Origin: Nitrospirota bacterium
GTDB taxonomy: Bacteria > Nitrospirota > Leptospirillia > Leptospirillales > Leptospirillaceae
NCBI GenBank assembly: GCA_021806225.1
Contig: JAJZXW010000026.1
Span: forward strand, 50,197-114,196
Direction of reading: 5' to 3'
Length of the DNA stretch: 64,000 nucleotides
Shown here: in pieces, positions 1 through 9,078 of the stretch
How the letters are laid out: every line of letters starts with the position of its first letter
Numbering within the stretch: position 1 is the stretch's first letter
Notes under the pieces: generated by a model
The model's database searches: none
Told to the model about the DNA's origin: nothing
What the model saw: only the letters and a program-made list of their open reading frames with translations
Translations under genes and position numbers: made by a program

Positions 1-862
1 TTTCCAGAACCCGGCCCATGTAGTCCCGGAAGGAGGGGGCCAGGGCTTCGCTCAGCATCACCGCCTTGCCGGCCACGACATGCATCAGGGGTCCTCCCTG
101 CATCATCGGAAAGACAGCCTTGTCGAGGGCCTTGGCCATCGGCTCGCGGGAGAAGGCCATTCCCCCCCGTGGGCCCCGGAGGGTCTTGTGTGTGGAGGTC
201 GTGACGAAGTCGGCTACCGGGAAGGGGGAGGGATGCAGGCCCGCTGCCACGAGGCCGGCGATGTGGGCCATGTCCACGAGCAGGGTCGCCCCCACTTCAT
301 CGGCGATCGCCCGGAAGGGGGCGAAGTCGATGGTCCGGGGATAGGAGCTGGCTCCGGCGATGATGATTCGCGGCCGGTGCTCCCGGGCCTGGGCCCGGAG
401 ACCGTCGTAGTCTATCAGTCCGGTTTTCGGGTCGACCCCGTAGAAGACCGACTTGTAGTAGTGGCCCGAAAAGGAAACAGGGGATCCGTGGGTCAGATGT
501 CCCCCGTGGGCGAGATTCATGCCGAGGATGGTGTCCCCCGGCTTGATCGACGCAAGATAAACGGCCATGTTGGCCTGGGATCCGGAGTGGGGCTGGACAT
601 TCACATGTTCCGCCCCGAAGAGGGTCCTGGCGCGGGAAATGGCCAGCTCCTCTACCTGGTCTACCGCCTCGCAGCCGGCGTAGTACCGCCGGCCGGGATA
701 GCCCTCGGCGTACTTGTTGGTCATGACCGAGCCGACCGCCTCGAGGATGGAGGGGCTGACATAGTTCTCGGAGGCGATCAGGATCAGGCGATCCTGTTCC
801 CGTTTGACTTCGTTCATGATCGCCTGATAGGTTTCGGGGTCTTTCTGTTCAAGCCAGAACAT
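1..862 (-). CDS. glyA: Serine hydroxymethyltransferase, partial (3' end beyond window)
   Basis: Minus-strand translation from 862: [65 protein letters not shown]; classic SHMT N-terminus. Runs off the left edge, so absent from the ORF track. Confidence 0.96.
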   Translation of the reverse strand, partial: MFWLEQKDPETYQAIMNEVKREQDRLILIASENYVSPSILEAVGSVMTNKYAEGYPGRRYYAGCEAVDQVEELAISRARTLFGAEHVNVQPHSGSQANMAVYLASIKPGDTILGMNLAHGGHLTHGSPVSFSGHYYKSVFYGVDPKTGLIDYDGLRAQAREHRPRIIIAGASSYPRTIDFAPFRAIADEVGATLLVDMAHIAGLVAAGLHPSPFPVADFVTTSTHKTLRGPRGGMAFSREPMAKALDKAVFPMMQGGPLMHVVAGKAVMLSEALAPSFRDYMGRVLE

Positions 863-955
863 GGAATGTCGGTCCTCTCTCGATGATGGGGCGGACAGGA
901 AAGGTTTTTTCCGTCGGCCGGATGTCTGTGTGCGGGGGATCGTGTTTCAGGAGAA

Positions 956-1420
956 TCACGATCCCTCGAGGCGGGCGACCTTTTCCAGTCGACGGCCGTG
1001 ACGGCCTCCCTCGAAAACGGTCGCCACGAAGATGTCGAACCAGGTGATGGCCTGGTCCGGAGCAATCTCCCGGCCCCCCATGGCGATGATGTTGGCGTTG
1101 TTGTGCTGCCGGGCGAGGCGGGCGGTACTGGCGTTATAAAGAAGTGCCGCGCGAGCGCCATGAATCTTGTTGGCGGCGATGCTCATGCCGATCCCGGTTC
1201 CGCAGACCAGAACGCCCAAAGATCCGGGGTCGGCGACGACCTCCCTGGCCACCTTTTCCGCGTAATCGGGATAATCGACCGACGCGTCGGTGTGGGTTCC
1301 CAGATCCTCGACGGCCAGCCCCCGGTTCTTGGCGTGGGCGAGGAGAATCTCCTTGAGTTCCCGTCCCGCATGGTCGGATCCGAAGTAAAAACGGGAGGGT
1401 GCGGCGCTGACGTTTGACAT
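956..1420 (-). CDS. rpiB: Ribose-5-phosphate isomerase B
   Basis: 154 aa; FGSDHAGRELKE, DYPDYAEKVAREV, GVLVCGTGIGMSIAANK, HNNANIIAMGGR motifs. Confidence 0.96.
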   Translation of the reverse strand: MSNVSAAPSRFYFGSDHAGRELKEILLAHAKNRGLAVEDLGTHTDASVDYPDYAEKVAREVVADPGSLGVLVCGTGIGMSIAANKIHGARAALLYNASTARLARQHNNANIIAMGGREIAPDQAITWFDIFVATVFEGGRHGRRLEKVARLEGS

Positions 1421-1493
1421 GAAGACATCGTTTCGTTTGATTATTGTGGCGACGGGTTTTGCCGGATGACAAATTTACCAGCCTACTTTAAGA

Positions 1494-1502
1494 TTATAAC
1501 AT
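1494..1502 (-). promoter_or_regulatory. Extended -10 promoter element upstream of rpiB-glyA
   Basis: Minus strand reads TGTTATAAT (TGn-TATAAT) about 75 bp upstream of the rpiB start; no clear -35. Confidence 0.4.
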
Positions 1503-1574
1503 CGAAACGGGCGGGATGCGACCCTGACACCTCCGGGAAAACCCCGGAATTGCCGATGAAGGGATGGATGAAAG

Positions 1575-2048
1575 ATGGAGAAATGGAGGATGCGCATTGC
1601 CGGCCCGGTGGTTCTCGCCCTCCTTTTCCTGTCCGGATGCACCGCGGATGCGTGGAACAATCCCCACGGGCTTCTGGGAGGGCTGTTCTCTCCTTCGAAG
1701 CCGGACTCGTCCCAGACGGTGACACCCTCCAGCTCCGAAACGACGACGAAAAGCCCACATTCCGGCTTCGGGACCGAACTTCAGCCCCCTACCTTTTCCC
1801 ATGTTGTTCCCCTGAGCGAGGGGGACGGCATCTATCTCGAGTGGCGGCGCGTAAGCGATGTCACAGACTATCTCGTCTATAACGGCAATCGCCTGGTCGA
1901 AGACGTCCCGACAAACCAGGTTCGGATCACGGGACTCCTCCCCTGCACCCCCTACCAGTTCCGGATTTACAGCTCCAACGGAAAACGCGTCTCCAAAAAC
2001 AGCCTTCTTGTGCGGGTCCACACCCGGGGTTGCCTCCGCACCCCCTAG
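1575..2048 (+). CDS. Lipoprotein with fibronectin type III-like domain
   Basis: Lipobox LFLSGC; IYLEWRRVSDVTDYLVYNG...ITGLLPCTPYQFRIYSSNG resembles FN3. Confidence 0.7.
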   Translation: MEKWRMRIAGPVVLALLFLSGCTADAWNNPHGLLGGLFSPSKPDSSQTVTPSSSETTTKSPHSGFGTELQPPTFSHVVPLSEGDGIYLEWRRVSDVTDYLVYNGNRLVEDVPTNQVRITGLLPCTPYQFRIYSSNGKRVSKNSLLVRVHTRGCLRTP

Positions 2049-2064
2049 CGTCTTTCCGGATCCG

Positions 2065-2727
2065 TCAGGAGAGGGAGCGGATGATCGGGCCCATGAGACG
2101 CCGCATCCGGGACTGGGTCCGTTCGAGGCTCAGGGTCGCGTCCACCACATGGAAGCCGTAATCCTCTTTCATGGACTCGTATTCCGAAAGAACGCGAGAC
2201 TGAAAAAGAGTGTAGGATTCCCGGGGGTTCGGGGAGAGATTCATGTCCATTCCCGCCTCGTAAAACTTGATGGGGCGCGTCCGGGTGATGCGCTGGTAGG
2301 AGGTCTCGGGGTCGACCCGGAAGAAGAAGGTCAGGTCCGGAACGATGGCGAAGCTGAAATTCGAGACGAGCCATTTTCTGGGGATTCCCCGGGCGCAGTC
2401 CCGGGCGATGGCGGTGAAGATGTACCGGTCGGACAGGACGACCATTCCTGCCTCCATGGCCGGAAGAATCTCGTATGTGTACCGGAAGCTGAAGTCGGCG
2501 GCATGGAGCAGGCTGAACGCGTAAGGTGTCAGGACCTGCTTCTTCTTGGCCTTGCGGATGACGGGGGAAATGTCGGGGCTCGAGTTCCAGGAGCTCTTGA
2601 GAACGCCGAAGCCCCGGGACTGGAGATAGTCGGCGAGAAGATCCATCTGGGTGGACTTCCCCGATCCGTCGATTCCCTCGACGACGACGAGGCGTCCCGG
2701 ATAGGAATGTGGAGGCGTGTGGCTCAC
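2065..2727 (-). CDS. dTMP kinase-like P-loop kinase, copy 2
   Basis: P-loop VVVEGIDGSGKSTQ; GTG start at 2727 overlaps upstream gene stop by 4 bp; paralogous to 2724-3422. Confidence 0.82.
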   Translation of the reverse strand: MSHTPPHSYPGRLVVVEGIDGSGKSTQMDLLADYLQSRGFGVLKSSWNSSPDISPVIRKAKKKQVLTPYAFSLLHAADFSFRYTYEILPAMEAGMVVLSDRYIFTAIARDCARGIPRKWLVSNFSFAIVPDLTFFFRVDPETSYQRITRTRPIKFYEAGMDMNLSPNPRESYTLFQSRVLSEYESMKEDYGFHVVDATLSLERTQSRMRRLMGPIIRSLS

Positions 2728-3422
2728 CGGATCCCTTCCAAAAGATCCCCCCCCTTCCGGTGGGCGACCAGCAGGGTGTCGATCTTCGTCCGCAGGGATT
2801 TTTGCTGGCGGTGGATCGGGGCCATGGCGTCGATGGTCTCCATTCCGTGCTTCCTGGCCATTTCCCGATAGAGCTCGATGAGCCGGCGCTGGTAGATGAC
2901 GAAGGAGTCCTTTTTGCGGCTCGAAAGATTCATGTCCATTCCCGCCTCGTAGTAGTCGAAGAAGCGCTCCTGCCGGGTCTTCCAGTGGATTCTCTCGAGG
3001 AGGGACTCGACCGGCAGATCGAGGTAGAAGGTCTTGGCCGGAGCGAGGGCGAAGTCGAAAATGTTCGCGATCCATTCCGGGGCGATTCCCCGAAGGATGG
3101 CCCGGCCGAAGACGGTGTAGACGTACTGCTCGGCGATCACGAGCTGCCCGGCCTCGAGCGCCGGAATGATCTGGTGCTCGAAGCGGTCGACGAAGTCGGC
3201 GGCATAGAGAAAGCTGAATGTGAGGGGGTCGAGAAAGTTCTGCTGCTTGAGGTCGGAGATGGCCCGGCGGATGAGCTCGACGGTGTTGCAGGCGGAGACG
3301 ACCACCGCCACCCCTCGCGACAGATAATAGTGCTTCAGAAGTTCGGCCTGTGTGGTTTTTCCCGATCCGTCGGTGCCTTCGATGGCGATCAGGAGTCCGG
3401 GATACTGGGAGGTCCGTTCCAA
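2724..3422 (-). CDS. dTMP kinase-like P-loop kinase, copy 1
   Basis: P-loop AIEGTDGSGKTTQAELL; 232 aa; shares YEAGMDMNLS and AADF motifs with neighbour. Confidence 0.85.
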   Translation of the reverse strand: MERTSQYPGLLIAIEGTDGSGKTTQAELLKHYYLSRGVAVVVSACNTVELIRRAISDLKQQNFLDPLTFSFLYAADFVDRFEHQIIPALEAGQLVIAEQYVYTVFGRAILRGIAPEWIANIFDFALAPAKTFYLDLPVESLLERIHWKTRQERFFDYYEAGMDMNLSSRKKDSFVIYQRRLIELYREMARKHGMETIDAMAPIHRQQKSLRTKIDTLLVAHRKGGDLLEGIR

Positions 3423-3541
3423 CAGGAATTTTCCTTGGAGAGTGGGTGGTGTGCCCGGTCCGGGGCTCGATACAAAAAGCTATCAGCCACGACCGGTAAA
3501 GTCAAGCAAGAGAGATCCCTCCCGCCCCGGTCGTGGCCGGC

Positions 3542-3570
3542 TTGCATTCCGTTTTCGCCGGGGGTATAGT
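3542..3570 (+). promoter_or_regulatory. Putative sigma70-type promoter of the hydrogenase operon
   Basis: TTGCAT (3542-3547), 17-nt spacer, TATAGT (3565-3570). Confidence 0.55.
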
Positions 3571-3747
3571 TCGGGCGGAAACATTTTATCGGCCTGGGGC
3601 TCCGTTTCCGGCCTGTTCCCTTCTTCTCTTCCCTACCGGCAATGAAGCCGGGTCGCCTTTCAATTCAAGCGTCATCGAAGACGCCACACCGTTCATTCAC
3701 GGAAAAATCCGTTCCTGGGAGAAATCCCGCTTCACCGAGGAGGGACC

Positions 3748-4842
3748 ATGTCCGAGACTGTCTACGAGGTCATGCGGAGCCAGGGAATCACCCGAAGAAG
3801 CTTTCTCAAGTTCTGCAGCGTCATGGCCGCCGGCCTGTCGCTGGGGCCGGCCTATGTCTACGACATCGCACGGGCCCTTGAAACCAAGCCACGCCTCCCC
3901 GTCCTCTGGCTGCACGGACTCGAGTGCACCTGCTGCAGCGAATCCTTCATCCGTTCTTCCCATCCCCTGGCCAAGGATGTCATCCTGTCGATGATCTCGC
4001 TGGACTACGACGACACCCTCATGGCGGCGGCGGGCTTCCAGGCGGAGGCCTGCATCGACGATATCATGCAGAAATATCCCGGGGAATACATCCTGGCCGT
4101 CGAGGGGAATCCTCCGTTAAACGAGGACGGGATGTACTGCATCGTCGGAGGAAAACCTTTCGTCGAGCAGCTCAGGCGGGTCGCCGCGAAGGCCAAGGCC
4201 GTCATCGCGTGGGGCTCCTGTGCCTCGTGGGGATGCGTCCAGGCCGCGAAACCCAATCCGACACAGGCCACGCCCATCCACAAGGTCCTGACCGACCACC
4301 CGGTGATCAAGATCCCCGGGTGTCCCCCCATCGCCGAGGTGATGACCGGCGTCATCACCTACATCACCGCCTTCGGACGGCTTCCCGACCTCGACAGGGA
4401 AGGGCGTCCCAAGATGTTCTACAGCCAGCGAATCCACGACAAGTGCTATCGGCGGCCCAATTTCGACGCGGGCCAGTACGTCGAACGGTGGGACGACGAG
4501 GGGGCCCGGAAGGGCTATTGCCTTTACAAGGTCGGATGCAAGGGGCCGGTGACCTACAACGCCTGTTCGACGATCGGCTGGAACAACGGCGTCTCCTTCC
4601 CGATCAAGTCCGGCCACGGATGCATCGGGTGTTCCGAGAAGGATTTCTGGGACAATGGGCCTTTCTACAAGCATCTGTCCAACCTCGACGGCTTCGGGGT
4701 CGAGGCCGACGCCGACACCATCGGGATGGTCGCACTGGGGGCGGCGGGCGCCGGAGTGGCGGCCCATGCGGTCCTCACAGGGATACGAAAACCTGGACAG
4801 GAAGAGGGTCAGGACCGGCCCGGGGACAAGGGACAGGGTTGA
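3748..4842 (+). CDS. hyaA: [NiFe]-hydrogenase small subunit, Tat-exported, six-cysteine proximal cluster type
   Basis: Tat motif [66 protein letters not shown]. Confidence 0.97.
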   Translation: MSETVYEVMRSQGITRRSFLKFCSVMAAGLSLGPAYVYDIARALETKPRLPVLWLHGLECTCCSESFIRSSHPLAKDVILSMISLDYDDTLMAAAGFQAEACIDDIMQKYPGEYILAVEGNPPLNEDGMYCIVGGKPFVEQLRRVAAKAKAVIAWGSCASWGCVQAAKPNPTQATPIHKVLTDHPVIKIPGCPPIAEVMTGVITYITAFGRLPDLDREGRPKMFYSQRIHDKCYRRPNFDAGQYVERWDDEGARKGYCLYKVGCKGPVTYNACSTIGWNNGVSFPIKSGHGCIGCSEKDFWDNGPFYKHLSNLDGFGVEADADTIGMVALGAAGAGVAAHAVLTGIRKPGQEEGQDRPGDKGQG

Positions 4843-4875
4843 CCGAGGTCGACGACAAGGGAAGGAGCACATTCC

Positions 4876-6669
4876 ATGAGTGTCTATGAAACGCAGGGAT
4901 TCCGCCTCGACAACTCGGGGCGGCGGGTCGTGGTCGACCCCGTCACCCGGATCGAGGGCCATCTGAGGTGCGAGGTCAACATCGACCACGACAACGTGAT
5001 CCGGAACGCGGTCAGCTCGGGAACCATGTGGCGGGGGATCGAGACGATCCTGAAGGGAAGGGATCCCCGCGATGCCTGGGCCTTCACCCAGCGGATCTGC
5101 GGGGTCTGCACGGGGGTTCATGCCCTGGTCTCTGTGCGGACGGTGGAGGATAGCTTGGGGATCCGGATCCCCGAAAACGCGAACATCATCCGGAACCTCA
5201 TGCACGCCACACTTTTCGCCCAGGACCATCTGGTCCACTTCTACCATCTTCACGCCATGGACTGGGTGGATGTTCCGGATGCGCTCAAGGCCGATCCCCG
5301 CGAGACCTCCGCGATCGCCCAGAAAATTTCGCGCTGGCCGAATTCCTCTCCGGGATATTTCCGGGACGTCCAGAACCGCCTCAAAAAATTTGTCGAGTCG
5401 GGACAGCTGGGACCCTTCGCCAACGGATACTGGGGCAACGCCTCCTACCGGCTCCCTTCGGCGGTCAACCTCCTGGCGGTGACGCATTATCTCGAGGCGC
5501 TCGACTTCCAGAAGGATATCGTCAAGATCCAGACCATCTTCGGGGGAAAGAACCCCCACCCCAACTGGCTGGTGGGAGGCGTTCCGTGCGCGATCAACAT
5601 CGACGGGGATCTTGCGGCCGGAGCGCCCCTCAACATGGAGCGTCTGAACTTCGTCTCGTCCATCATCGACCGGACGATCGCCTTCATCGACCAGGTCTAC
5701 ATTCCGGATCTCGTCGCCATCGCGTCCTATTACAAGAACTGGCTCTACGGAGCCGGCCTGTCGGGACAGAATGTCCTGGCTTACGGGGATTTTCCCGACC
5801 GGGCCAACAATGACAGTCCCGACAACCTGCTTCTTCCCCGCGGGGCCATCGTGAACGGAGATCTCTCCACCGTTCATCCCGTCGATCTCCGCAACCCCGA
5901 AGAGGTGAAGGAGTACGTCGTCCATTCCTGGTACCGCTATCCTGACGAGACGAAGGGCCTTCATCCCTGGGACGGAATCACCGATCCCCACTACGTTCTT
6001 GGGAAGAAGGCGAAAGGGACGCCCACCGACATCCAGGAGCTCGACGAGGAGGGAAAGTATTCCTTCATCAAGGCCCCCCGCTGGAAGGGCCACGCCATGG
6101 AGGTCGGCCCCCTGGCCCGCTGGATCGTCGGCTACGCCCTGAAAAAACCGGAGTTCAAGGAGCCTGTCGACAATCTGCTCGGAACGCTTGGCCTCCCGGT
6201 TTCGGCGCTCTTCTCCACCCTGGGGAGAACGGCAGCCCGGGGACTCGAGGCCTCCTGGGCCGCCCACAAGATGCGGTATTTCCACGACCGGCTCATGGCC
6301 AACATCCGGGCCGGGGACACGTCGACCGCCAACACCGAAAAATGGGAGCCGTCCACATGGTCCCGGGAGTGCAAGGGGGTGGGGTCCGGCGAAGCGCCAC
6401 GAGGCGCCCTCGCTCACTGGATCCGGATCCGGGACGAAAAGATCGAAAATTACCAGGCCGTGGTCCCCACGACCTGGAATGCCTCTCCCCGCGATCCGAA
6501 GGGCCAGATCGGGGCCTACGAGGCGGCTCTCCTGAATACTCCGCTCTCGAACCCGAAGCAGCCGCTCGAGATCCTGCGGACACTGCACAGCTTCGATCCC
6601 TGCCTGGCCTGTTCGACCCACATCATGGGCCCGGCCGGCGAACCCCTTCACAGCGTCAAGGTCTGCTAG
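4876..6669 (+). CDS. hyaB: [NiFe]-hydrogenase large subunit
   Basis: [11 protein letters not shown] and C-terminal DPCLACSTH active-site motifs; 597 aa. Confidence 0.98.
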   Translation: MSVYETQGFRLDNSGRRVVVDPVTRIEGHLRCEVNIDHDNVIRNAVSSGTMWRGIETILKGRDPRDAWAFTQRICGVCTGVHALVSVRTVEDSLGIRIPENANIIRNLMHATLFAQDHLVHFYHLHAMDWVDVPDALKADPRETSAIAQKISRWPNSSPGYFRDVQNRLKKFVESGQLGPFANGYWGNASYRLPSAVNLLAVTHYLEALDFQKDIVKIQTIFGGKNPHPNWLVGGVPCAINIDGDLAAGAPLNMERLNFVSSIIDRTIAFIDQVYIPDLVAIASYYKNWLYGAGLSGQNVLAYGDFPDRANNDSPDNLLLPRGAIVNGDLSTVHPVDLRNPEEVKEYVVHSWYRYPDETKGLHPWDGITDPHYVLGKKAKGTPTDIQELDEEGKYSFIKAPRWKGHAMEVGPLARWIVGYALKKPEFKEPVDNLLGTLGLPVSALFSTLGRTAARGLEASWAAHKMRYFHDRLMANIRAGDTSTANTEKWEPSTWSRECKGVGSGEAPRGALAHWIRIRDEKIENYQAVVPTTWNASPRDPKGQIGAYEAALLNTPLSNPKQPLEILRTLHSFDPCLACSTHIMGPAGEPLHSVKVC

Positions 6670-6687
6670 GACAGACGGGAGGGATAA

Positions 6688-7392
6688 ATGAGAAGACGCG
6701 AACACGGGGAGTTCCTGACAGCCCCCGAGGACGAACGGGGCAGCTTCTATGTCTATGAGGCCCCCGTGCGGCTCTGGCACTGGATCAACGCCGGCTCGAT
6801 CATCGCCCTGGCCGCGACCGGCCTCCTGATCGCCCATCCCTTCCCGAGCCTCATGGGAGAGGCCAGCCACCACTTCCTGATGGGGGATGTCCGCTTTGTC
6901 CATTTCGTGGCCGCATGGCTCTTCGGGGGAGGCTTCCTGGTCCGGTTCCTCTGGGCCCTTGCGGGAAACACCTATTCCCGGGAACTCTTTCATTTGCCAC
7001 TGGGCGACCGTTCCTGGTGGGGCTCGCTCGCCTATGAGGCCCGCTGGAACCTCTTTCTCGAGAAGCGGGCCCGAAAATACTATGGTCACAACCCCCTGGC
7101 CCAGCTGTCCATGTTCGTTTTCTTCGTCCTGGGCAGCCTGCTCATGATTCTCACGGGGGGAGCCCTCTATGCCGAAGGTCTTGGAGACGGCTCCTGGGCC
7201 GACCGTCTTTTCGGATGGGTCACCCCCCTTGTCGGTCAGCCCCAAGATCTCCGGACGCTTCACCATCTGGGAATGTGGATCATCCTCGTCTTCGTGGTCG
7301 GGCACATCTACATGGCCGTACGCGAGGATATCGTGGGCCGGCAGACCTCGGTCGGGACGATGATCAGCGGCTTCAGGATCTTCCGGAAGTAG
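6688..7392 (+). CDS. hyaC: Ni/Fe-hydrogenase b-type cytochrome subunit
   Basis: VRLWHWINAGSIIALAATGLLI, multiple TM segments, LHHLGMWIILVFVVGHIYMAVREDI. Confidence 0.95.
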   Translation: MRRREHGEFLTAPEDERGSFYVYEAPVRLWHWINAGSIIALAATGLLIAHPFPSLMGEASHHFLMGDVRFVHFVAAWLFGGGFLVRFLWALAGNTYSRELFHLPLGDRSWWGSLAYEARWNLFLEKRARKYYGHNPLAQLSMFVFFVLGSLLMILTGGALYAEGLGDGSWADRLFGWVTPLVGQPQDLRTLHHLGMWIILVFVVGHIYMAVREDIVGRQTSVGTMISGFRIFRK

Positions 7393-7403
7393 CGGAGGAA
7401 AGG

Positions 7404-7964
7404 GTGGAGAAAAATCTCCCGTCCGGGAGACGGATCCTTGTTCTGGGAATCGGCAACCTCCTTTGGGCCGACGAAGGGTTCGGGGTTCGTGCGGTCGAAG
7501 CCTTCGGGCGAACCTTTGATCTTCCCGCCTCCGTCCTCCTCATGGACGGAGGCACCCAGGGACTCCTGCTGATGCCCCATATCCAGGAGGCCACCCATCT
7601 TCTGATCTTCGATGCGGTCGACTTCGGACAGCCGCCCGGGACGATGGTCCTCAGAAGGAACGAGGAGGTTCCGGCCTATCTTCACTCGGGAAAGATGAGC
7701 CTTCACCAGACGGGCTTCCAGGAGGTGCTGGCCTTGTGTGATCTATTGGGCAGCCGTCCACCGGAGATGGCCCTCATCGGCCTCCAGCCCCTGGACTGGG
7801 ATACCTTCGGAGGTGATCTGACCGCCGTGGCAAGAGACAGCCTTCCGCCGGCCCTTGATCTGGCGAAAGCGGTTCTCCGGGAGTGGGGAGCCGAACCCCG
7901 GCTCCGCCGGGACGGGACCCCCGGAGAGTTTCTGTTTCCCCGGGCTCTTCAGTCATCCGTCTAG
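7404..7964 (+). CDS. hyaD: Hydrogenase maturation endopeptidase (HyaD/HupD)
   Basis: ILVLGIGNLLWADEGFGVRAVEAF, DGGTQGLLL, FDAVDFGQPPGT, SLHQTGFQEVLAL; GTG start. Confidence 0.94.
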   Translation: MEKNLPSGRRILVLGIGNLLWADEGFGVRAVEAFGRTFDLPASVLLMDGGTQGLLLMPHIQEATHLLIFDAVDFGQPPGTMVLRRNEEVPAYLHSGKMSLHQTGFQEVLALCDLLGSRPPEMALIGLQPLDWDTFGGDLTAVARDSLPPALDLAKAVLREWGAEPRLRRDGTPGEFLFPRALQSSV

Positions 7965-7978
7965 AAAGGGATCAGGCC

Positions 7979-8275
7979 GTGTGTCTCGGACTCCCCATGC
8001 GCGTGATCACTCCCTCCTCCGAATTTTCCCTCCAGGCGACCTGCGAGGGACGGGGGGAGCGGCGCGTCGTCAATCTCGCACTTGTCGGTCCCCAGAGCGA
8101 AGGAAGCTGGGTCCTTGTCTTTTCCGACCACGCCCGGCGTGTCCTGGACCGGGAAGAGGCCCGGCAGATCGACCTGGCCCTCGACGCCTTGGCCGCGGCC
8201 GTTTCGGGGGAGACGGATTTCGACAGATTTTTTCCGGGACTTCCCTCCGCCCTGGACAGGAGGGAGCAAGGATGA
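7979..8275 (+). CDS. hupF: HupF/HypC-family chaperone
   Basis: VCLGLPMRVI start with conserved Cys2; between hyaD and hupH; GTG start at 7979. Confidence 0.82.
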   Translation: MCLGLPMRVITPSSEFSLQATCEGRGERRVVNLALVGPQSEGSWVLVFSDHARRVLDREEARQIDLALDALAAAVSGETDFDRFFPGLPSALDRREQG

Positions 8276-9078
8276 CCGGCCGGCCCACGGAGGAACGTCC
8301 GGAAGGGGAGCCGGTCACCCGCGCCCTGTTCTCGGCCCTCGAAAGAGTGGGTGCGGCTCTCGAACGGGCCTCGACCTCCCCCGCTCTTCCTGAGCGGCCC
8401 GAACTGGGGAATCTGACCCCCGACGAGCGCCGGAGGCTCGTCACCCTCCTGGGGGATGGTGAGATCTCCGGAACCGTCCAGTCCTTTGGCGGTGAAGCCG
8501 GAGGCCCCCTTTATCTTCGGGAATCGATCCACCCGGGGATCTGGCTGGTGGGGTCGAAGCCGGAGAATGGCGACGGGGTGGTTCTGTCCCATATCGAGGT
8601 CGGGAGGGCGCCCGGGATCCTGATTCAGACACCGGAGCCTTCCCCCTTCCTCGAATCGGGCGGCCTTGCCTCCGATGACCCGGTCGCTGACCGGCTTCGG
8701 CCGGGGCTCATGAACGCCCTGCCACTTCTGAAGGAAGCGTCCCACCATCTTGCGGAACACTCTCCGGACAAAAAGAACCACCGGATCTTTCTCAACAAGC
8801 TTCCTCTCTCGGAAGGGGACGCCGAATGGATCGACCGGGTCTGCGCGGGGGGGCGCATCGCCCTGGCGTCGAAGGGATACGGGGACTGCCGTGTGCTGTC
8901 GACCGGTTTTTCAGGGTTGTGGCGGGTCCTCTACAGGAATCCCGAGGGAATCCCCCTTCTCGACGCTCTTTGCGTCGCCGACATTCCCGACGAGGTCGCC
9001 GCCGCCCCGGAAGATGTCTCCCAGTCCCTCTCGGACTATCGGGACTTTCTGGAATGGGTCGCCCGGGACCTGTCGTGA
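8272..9078 (+). CDS. hupH: HupH/HyaF/HoxQ-family hydrogenase expression protein
   Basis: LGDGEISGTV, LRESIHPGIWLV, HIEVGRAPGILI, NALPLLKEA, GYGDCRVLSTGFSGLWRVLY, DIPDEVAAAPEDVSQSLSDYRDFLEW. Confidence 0.88.
   Translation: MTGRPTEERPEGEPVTRALFSALERVGAALERASTSPALPERPELGNLTPDERRRLVTLLGDGEISGTVQSFGGEAGGPLYLRESIHPGIWLVGSKPENGDGVVLSHIEVGRAPGILIQTPEPSPFLESGGLASDDPVADRLRPGLMNALPLLKEASHHLAEHSPDKKNHRIFLNKLPLSEGDAEWIDRVCAGGRIALASKGYGDCRVLSTGFSGLWRVLYRNPEGIPLLDALCVADIPDEVAAAPEDVSQSLSDYRDFLEWVARDLS

Noticed and set aside
80-886. 268-aa plus-strand ORF
   Set aside because: Antisense to glyA, which has an unmistakable SHMT N-terminus on the minus strand.
3525-3560. Possible sigma54 (-24/-12) promoter upstream of hyaA, common for uptake hydrogenases
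   Set aside because: The GG and GC elements near TGGCCGGCTTGCAT do not have the required spacing; a sigma70-type match is better.
4117-7305. 1062-aa open frame on the minus strand
   Set aside because: Lies antisense to the clear hydrogenase large-subunit and cytochrome genes; low-complexity Gly/Asp/Arg-rich translation typical of a GC-rich shadow ORF.
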